43,060 nucleotides of DNA. Origin: CALBMX01 sp047629095 (GTDB taxonomy: Bacteria > Planctomycetota > UBA1135 > GCA-002686595). Below, piece after piece: positions 40,959-43,060 of the stretch (the stretch's first letter is position 1; every line of letters starts with the position of its first letter). Location of the stretch: positions 1 through 43,060 of the forward strand of contig JBLHWM010000003.1 of NCBI GenBank assembly GCA_047629095.1, read 5' to 3'. The notes below the pieces were generated by a model. It was not told the DNA's origin. It ran no database searches and saw nothing but the letters and a program-made list of their open reading frames with translations. A program made the translations under genes and the position numbers.

Positions 40959-41635
40959 TACGCCGCGTTCTCCTGGAGCATCTTGCTCTGGACTTTGATC
41001 TCGATGGTGGTGTCGCCGGCCGCAGTGTTGGTCTCGATCATCGGGCAGCCGATGACTTTGAGGTCGCGGGAGGCGATCGCGTGGCAGAGCCCCGTGGGAT
41101 CGCCGAGGTGGTCCGACGCACCTTGGAAGGTGATCGTGAAGGAGGCGCCGCTCCTCGTTCGCTTGACGTTCAGCAGCACGCCGCTCTGAGCCAGGGGCGC
41201 AGAGGCTTCGATCAACCGTGCGATCGAACGCGAGAGCACCGGCCCGTCGACCCGCAGGTCCGGCAAGTTGCGATCACGAGCGATGTACAGTGAGCTCCAC
41301 ATGTCGTGGGGCACATGGAAGCGAGCGGTGTAGACGACCTCGTTCACCGAGCACTCGATGACCTTGGCCTGGGGCTGGTAGGTGTAGTCGAGCAGGTCCT
41401 GCACGTTGCGACCCAGTCGGTTGACCTCCGCAAGGACGGCGCCGACCGCACCGTCACTTGTCACACCCTTGCCAAGTTCGCTCCGCAGACTCTCCATCGA
41501 CGAGCGCAGCTCATCGATGGGAACAAGCAAGCCGCGCTGCACCGCGTGTCCAATCACGGCGTTGGATCCAGGCGACGTTGCGTGTGCTGGGGAAGACGAA
41601 CTCTCTCTGGAGGAGGCGTGGGTGTTGGTGGTCAT
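40958..41635 (-). CDS. Degenerate histidine kinase-like protein (pseudokinase)
   Basis: From ATG 41635 the product has 225 residues; an in-frame ATG at 41704 would add 23 low-complexity residues. The DHp-like pair of helices is recognisable (VPIDELRSSMESLRSELGKG, then VNRLGRNVQDLLDYTYQP), but the His of the H-E-L-R box is Asp41 (DELR). The C-terminal part follows the order of an HATPase domain, with the N-box Asn missing (SRSIARLIEASA) and no clear G1 box. It is therefore probably inactive as a kinase and may act as a dimerising partner or inhibitor. It is the first gene of the long minus-strand train. Confidence 0.6.
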   Translation of the reverse strand: MTTNTHASSRESSSSPAHATSPGSNAVIGHAVQRGLLVPIDELRSSMESLRSELGKGVTSDGAVGAVLAEVNRLGRNVQDLLDYTYQPQAKVIECSVNEVVYTARFHVPHDMWSSLYIARDRNLPDLRVDGPVLSRSIARLIEASAPLAQSGVLLNVKRTRSGASFTITFQGASDHLGDPTGLCHAIASRDLKVIGCPMIETNTAAGDTTIEIKVQSKMLQENAA

Positions 41636-41700
41636 CGCGGTCGGGGGATTGTCTGGGGAATGGGCGTTTGGGCGGGAACCTCTGTCCCGCTCTGCCGCAT

Positions 41701-41728
41701 TCATCGACCCCGACCCGGAAATGCTTTA
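41701..41728 (-). promoter_or_regulatory. Possible sigma-28-like promoter of the minus-strand train
   Basis: On the minus strand TAAA (41728-41725) is followed after 16 nt by GTCGATGA (41708-41701), against a FliA consensus of TAAA-N15-GCCGATAA: 6 of 8 matches in the -10 box and one base too long. It lies about 65 nt before ATG 41635. Weak match, listed only as a candidate. Confidence 0.2.
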
Positions 41729-41804
41729 GGGACCAATCCCCGAGATCCGGTAATCCTTTCCCACTTCGGGCAAATCTTGCACAGCCCCTAAATGCAGCAT
41801 CCTC

Positions 41805-41831
41805 GCCCAGGGGCTCCATAGCCCCCTGGGC
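41805..41831 (-). terminator. Hairpin after the AAA+/Fis regulator gene
   Basis: An 11-bp GC-rich stem with one bulged G and a 4-nt loop starts 6 nt after the regulator stop codon. No T tract follows, so it is a possible terminator or attenuator before the 41635 gene train. Confidence 0.45.
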
Positions 41832-41836
41832 CCTAT

Positions 41837-42727
41837 CTAGCGGATCCCGAAGCGGCGCATCTTGTGGTAGAGCGTCGTCCGGTGGATTCCCAGCTGCCTG
41901 GCCGCAAGGCTGCGATTTCCACTGCTGGCTGCCAGGGCCCGCCGAACGGCGTCTTCCTCCAGCGCGTCCAGGGAGAGGCTGCTCGTGCCGGGCGTGGGAG
42001 CTAGAATCAGGTCCTCACCGGCAAGGTTGAGGCCCATGAGCCCCAAAGTGGCACTCGTGACAACGACATTAGTGCCATTTGAGCCAAAAAAGGCCCCGTT
42101 GAGCACCGATTCGAGCTCATACAGGTTTCCTGGCCAACGATGGGCCAGTAGGGCGGCCCGGGCGTCGGGTGCCAGATCGGGCATCGGCAGGCGCAGGCGG
42201 GCCGCGTAGGCCCCCAGGAAGTGCTCTGCATAGGGCAGGATCTCCTCGACGCGCTCCCGCAGGGGTGGCACATCCAGGGTCAGCACGTTCAGGCGATACT
42301 CCAGGTCTTCCCGAAGGCGCCCCTCTTCCATCGCTAGGCCCAGGTCCTCCCGGGACGCGGCGATCACCCGGATGCCGGGATCCGCAGGCACCGTATCCAG
42401 GTGCCCGGATAGCAGGAGATCGAGCGCATCCTGCTGTTCGTGGTCCAGGCTCGTGGCATCGGCTAGGTATAAGGTGCCGCCGATCGCTCGCTCCAAGACT
42501 TCGGGGCCAAGGGCTTCGCCAGCCGCGAGCACAACGAAGGCGCCGTCCCGCCTAGCCGACGCGGCGTGGAGCCGGCGCGCCCAGGTCTGCTTCCCAACCC
42601 CGAGCTCGCCGGTAATCGAAACCGTGGTCTTCGGTGTCGATGCTAGGCGCAACACCTCGGCCTCAAGACGTTTCGTAAGAGGCGAAATCGAAATCTCGGC
42701 CAAGGGGCTAGGTGTGTGGCAATCCAT
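41837..42727 (-). CDS. AAA+/Fis regulator lacking the receiver domain and the GAFTGA loop
   Basis: From ATG 42727 the product has 296 residues; the longer frame to 42913 adds 62 residues that do not look like protein. It is NtrC-like: Walker A GELGVGKQ (40-47), REDLEYRLNVLTLDVPPLRE with the arginine finger, AHRWPGNLYELESVL and a C-terminal Fis-type HTH (GNRSLAARQLGIHRTTLYHK). Between Walker A and the GGTL of Walker B there are only 43 residues against 65 in the sister protein at 34124-35569, and the sigma-54 loop GAFTGA is gone. Walker B is YLAD instead of LLDE. It is divergent from flagellin, so a role in filament gene control is likely. Confidence 0.8.
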   Translation of the reverse strand: MDCHTPSPLAEISISPLTKRLEAEVLRLASTPKTTVSITGELGVGKQTWARRLHAASARRDGAFVVLAAGEALGPEVLERAIGGTLYLADATSLDHEQQDALDLLLSGHLDTVPADPGIRVIAASREDLGLAMEEGRLREDLEYRLNVLTLDVPPLRERVEEILPYAEHFLGAYAARLRLPMPDLAPDARAALLAHRWPGNLYELESVLNGAFFGSNGTNVVVTSATLGLMGLNLAGEDLILAPTPGTSSLSLDALEEDAVRRALAASSGNRSLAARQLGIHRTTLYHKMRRFGIR

Positions 42728-42934
42728 AAGAGGAAGGTTCTCCCGAACCAGCGCCCACCATCCGCTGCAACCACTCCACTTTCCACACAAAAACTCGATT
42801 CCGACTTCAGCCGCTCCGAGCCCTTCCGAGAACTGCTCTGGACACCAAGAGAGTCCGCCACAAAACAGGCCTCGGACAGGGCCGGCAAACTCCCTTGAGA
42901 TTCCACTTACCACTCATTCCACGGGAACCACACC
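42728..42934. other. Divergent region between the AAA+/Fis regulator and flagellin
   Basis: This 207-nt spacer must hold the promoters of both genes. Neither a sigma-54 (GG-N10-GC with TTGC) nor a sigma-28 (TAAA-N15-GCCGATAA) element with good agreement was found on either strand. No strong hairpin was seen. Confidence 0.4.
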
Positions 42935-43060
42935 ATGAGCCTCCGAGTCAACACGAACATCTTCTCGATGACTGCCCAGAAGAACCTGGCCAATCACTCG
43001 AACCAACTTCAAAGCAGCTTTGCTCGCCTCTCCTCCGGTCTCCGGATTGTGAGCGCCGCA
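42935..43060 (+). CDS. fliC: Flagellin, N-terminal 42 codons (runs off the window)
   Basis: The visible N terminus, MSLRVNTNIFSMTAQKNLAN then SFARLSSGLRIVSAA, is the conserved flagellin D0 helix (N-x-x-A-x-x-x-L, then LSSGLRI), which polymerises into the filament core and serves as the export signal region. FlgL in this window begins similarly but lacks the RVNTNI start. The rest of the gene lies beyond the window. It is read divergently from the AAA+/Fis regulator. Confidence 0.92.
   Translation, partial: MSLRVNTNIFSMTAQKNLANHSNQLQSSFARLSSGLRIVSAA

Noticed and set aside
41774..41793. Possible sigma-54 site on the minus strand upstream of the long train (a TTTGC preceded by a G-rich stretch)
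   Set aside because: The invariant GG at -24 is TG at the correct spacing and the rest of the box does not match.
42728..42913. 62-residue N-terminal extension of the AAA+/Fis regulator
   Set aside because: Cys/Trp/Gly-rich sequence unlike any regulator domain, in the space where the divergent promoters must be; ATG 42727 begins the AAA+ homology.
1..43060. CRISPR arrays, tRNA/rRNA genes, insertion sequences, prophage genes
   Set aside because: None was seen: no repeat-spacer pattern, no transposase or integrase, no cloverleaf or rRNA segment recognised by eye.

Overview
The window is almost entirely a flagellar gene cluster from a GC-rich, Gram-negative-type (diderm) bacterium. Genes for both the P ring (flgA, flgI) and the L ring (flgH) show a peptidoglycan layer and an outer membrane, and gmhA suggests heptose-containing LPS. 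Sigma-54 style control, a MotE/FlbB-like coiled-coil protein, two MotB paralogues, a lipoprotein sulfatase and an SSS transporter would fit a Planctomycetota-like or other deep-branching diderm lineage. That assignment is inference from gene content, not a placement.

Layout. (1) 1-2756, plus strand: 3' end of fliK, flgD, flgE, closed by a textbook terminator (2827-2860). (2) 3073-4921, plus strand: four small unrelated genes of unknown function, a leucine-rich-repeat protein and three membrane or soluble unknowns, inserted between flagellar operons. (3) 5186-14715, plus strand: a near-consensus sigma-54 promoter directly in front of flgF, then flgF-flgG-flgA-flgH-flgI-flgJ-flgN-flgK-flgL and a small FliE-like gene. 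This operon makes rod, rings and hook-filament junction. (4) 14810-22160: a non-flagellar block of gmhA (-), an SSS symporter (+), ispG (-), an FAD oxidoreductase (+) and a lipoprotein sulfatase-fold enzyme (+). (5) 22272-41635, minus strand: one very long gene train. In transcription order it holds a degenerate histidine kinase, a receiver/RsbW-type ATPase fusion, a single-pass membrane protein, an STN-TPR periplasmic protein, a TPR periplasmic protein, a PAS histidine kinase, an NtrC-type regulator, flgB, flgC, fliE, fliF, fliG, fliH, fliI, fliJ, motE/flbB-like, motA, motB1, motB2, fliL, fliM, fliN. (6) 41837-43060: an AAA+/Fis regulator lacking the sigma-54 contact loop (-), divergent from the first 42 codons of a flagellin gene (+), which runs off the window.

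How it works together. The kinase/NtrC pair would switch on sigma-54 promoters such as the one before flgF. The 22-41 kb train builds the MS ring, rod start, C ring, export ATPase complex and stator; the 5-14 kb operon builds rod, rings, hook junction and the L/P rings. The export gate (flhA, flhB, fliP, fliQ, fliR), fliD, fliS and chemotaxis genes are not in the window.

The least conventional part is 35573-41635. Proteins predicted for the cytoplasm, inner membrane and periplasm are translationally coupled to each other and to the flagellar two-component pair, which suggests an undescribed envelope-spanning checkpoint on flagellar gene expression. Other oddities are the joint loss of the FliG EHPQR-type and FliM GGxG motifs, the loop-less regulator beside flagellin, and a sigma-54 transcript predicted to start about 2 nt before the flgF start codon. 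All names rest on reading motifs by eye; no database search was run.
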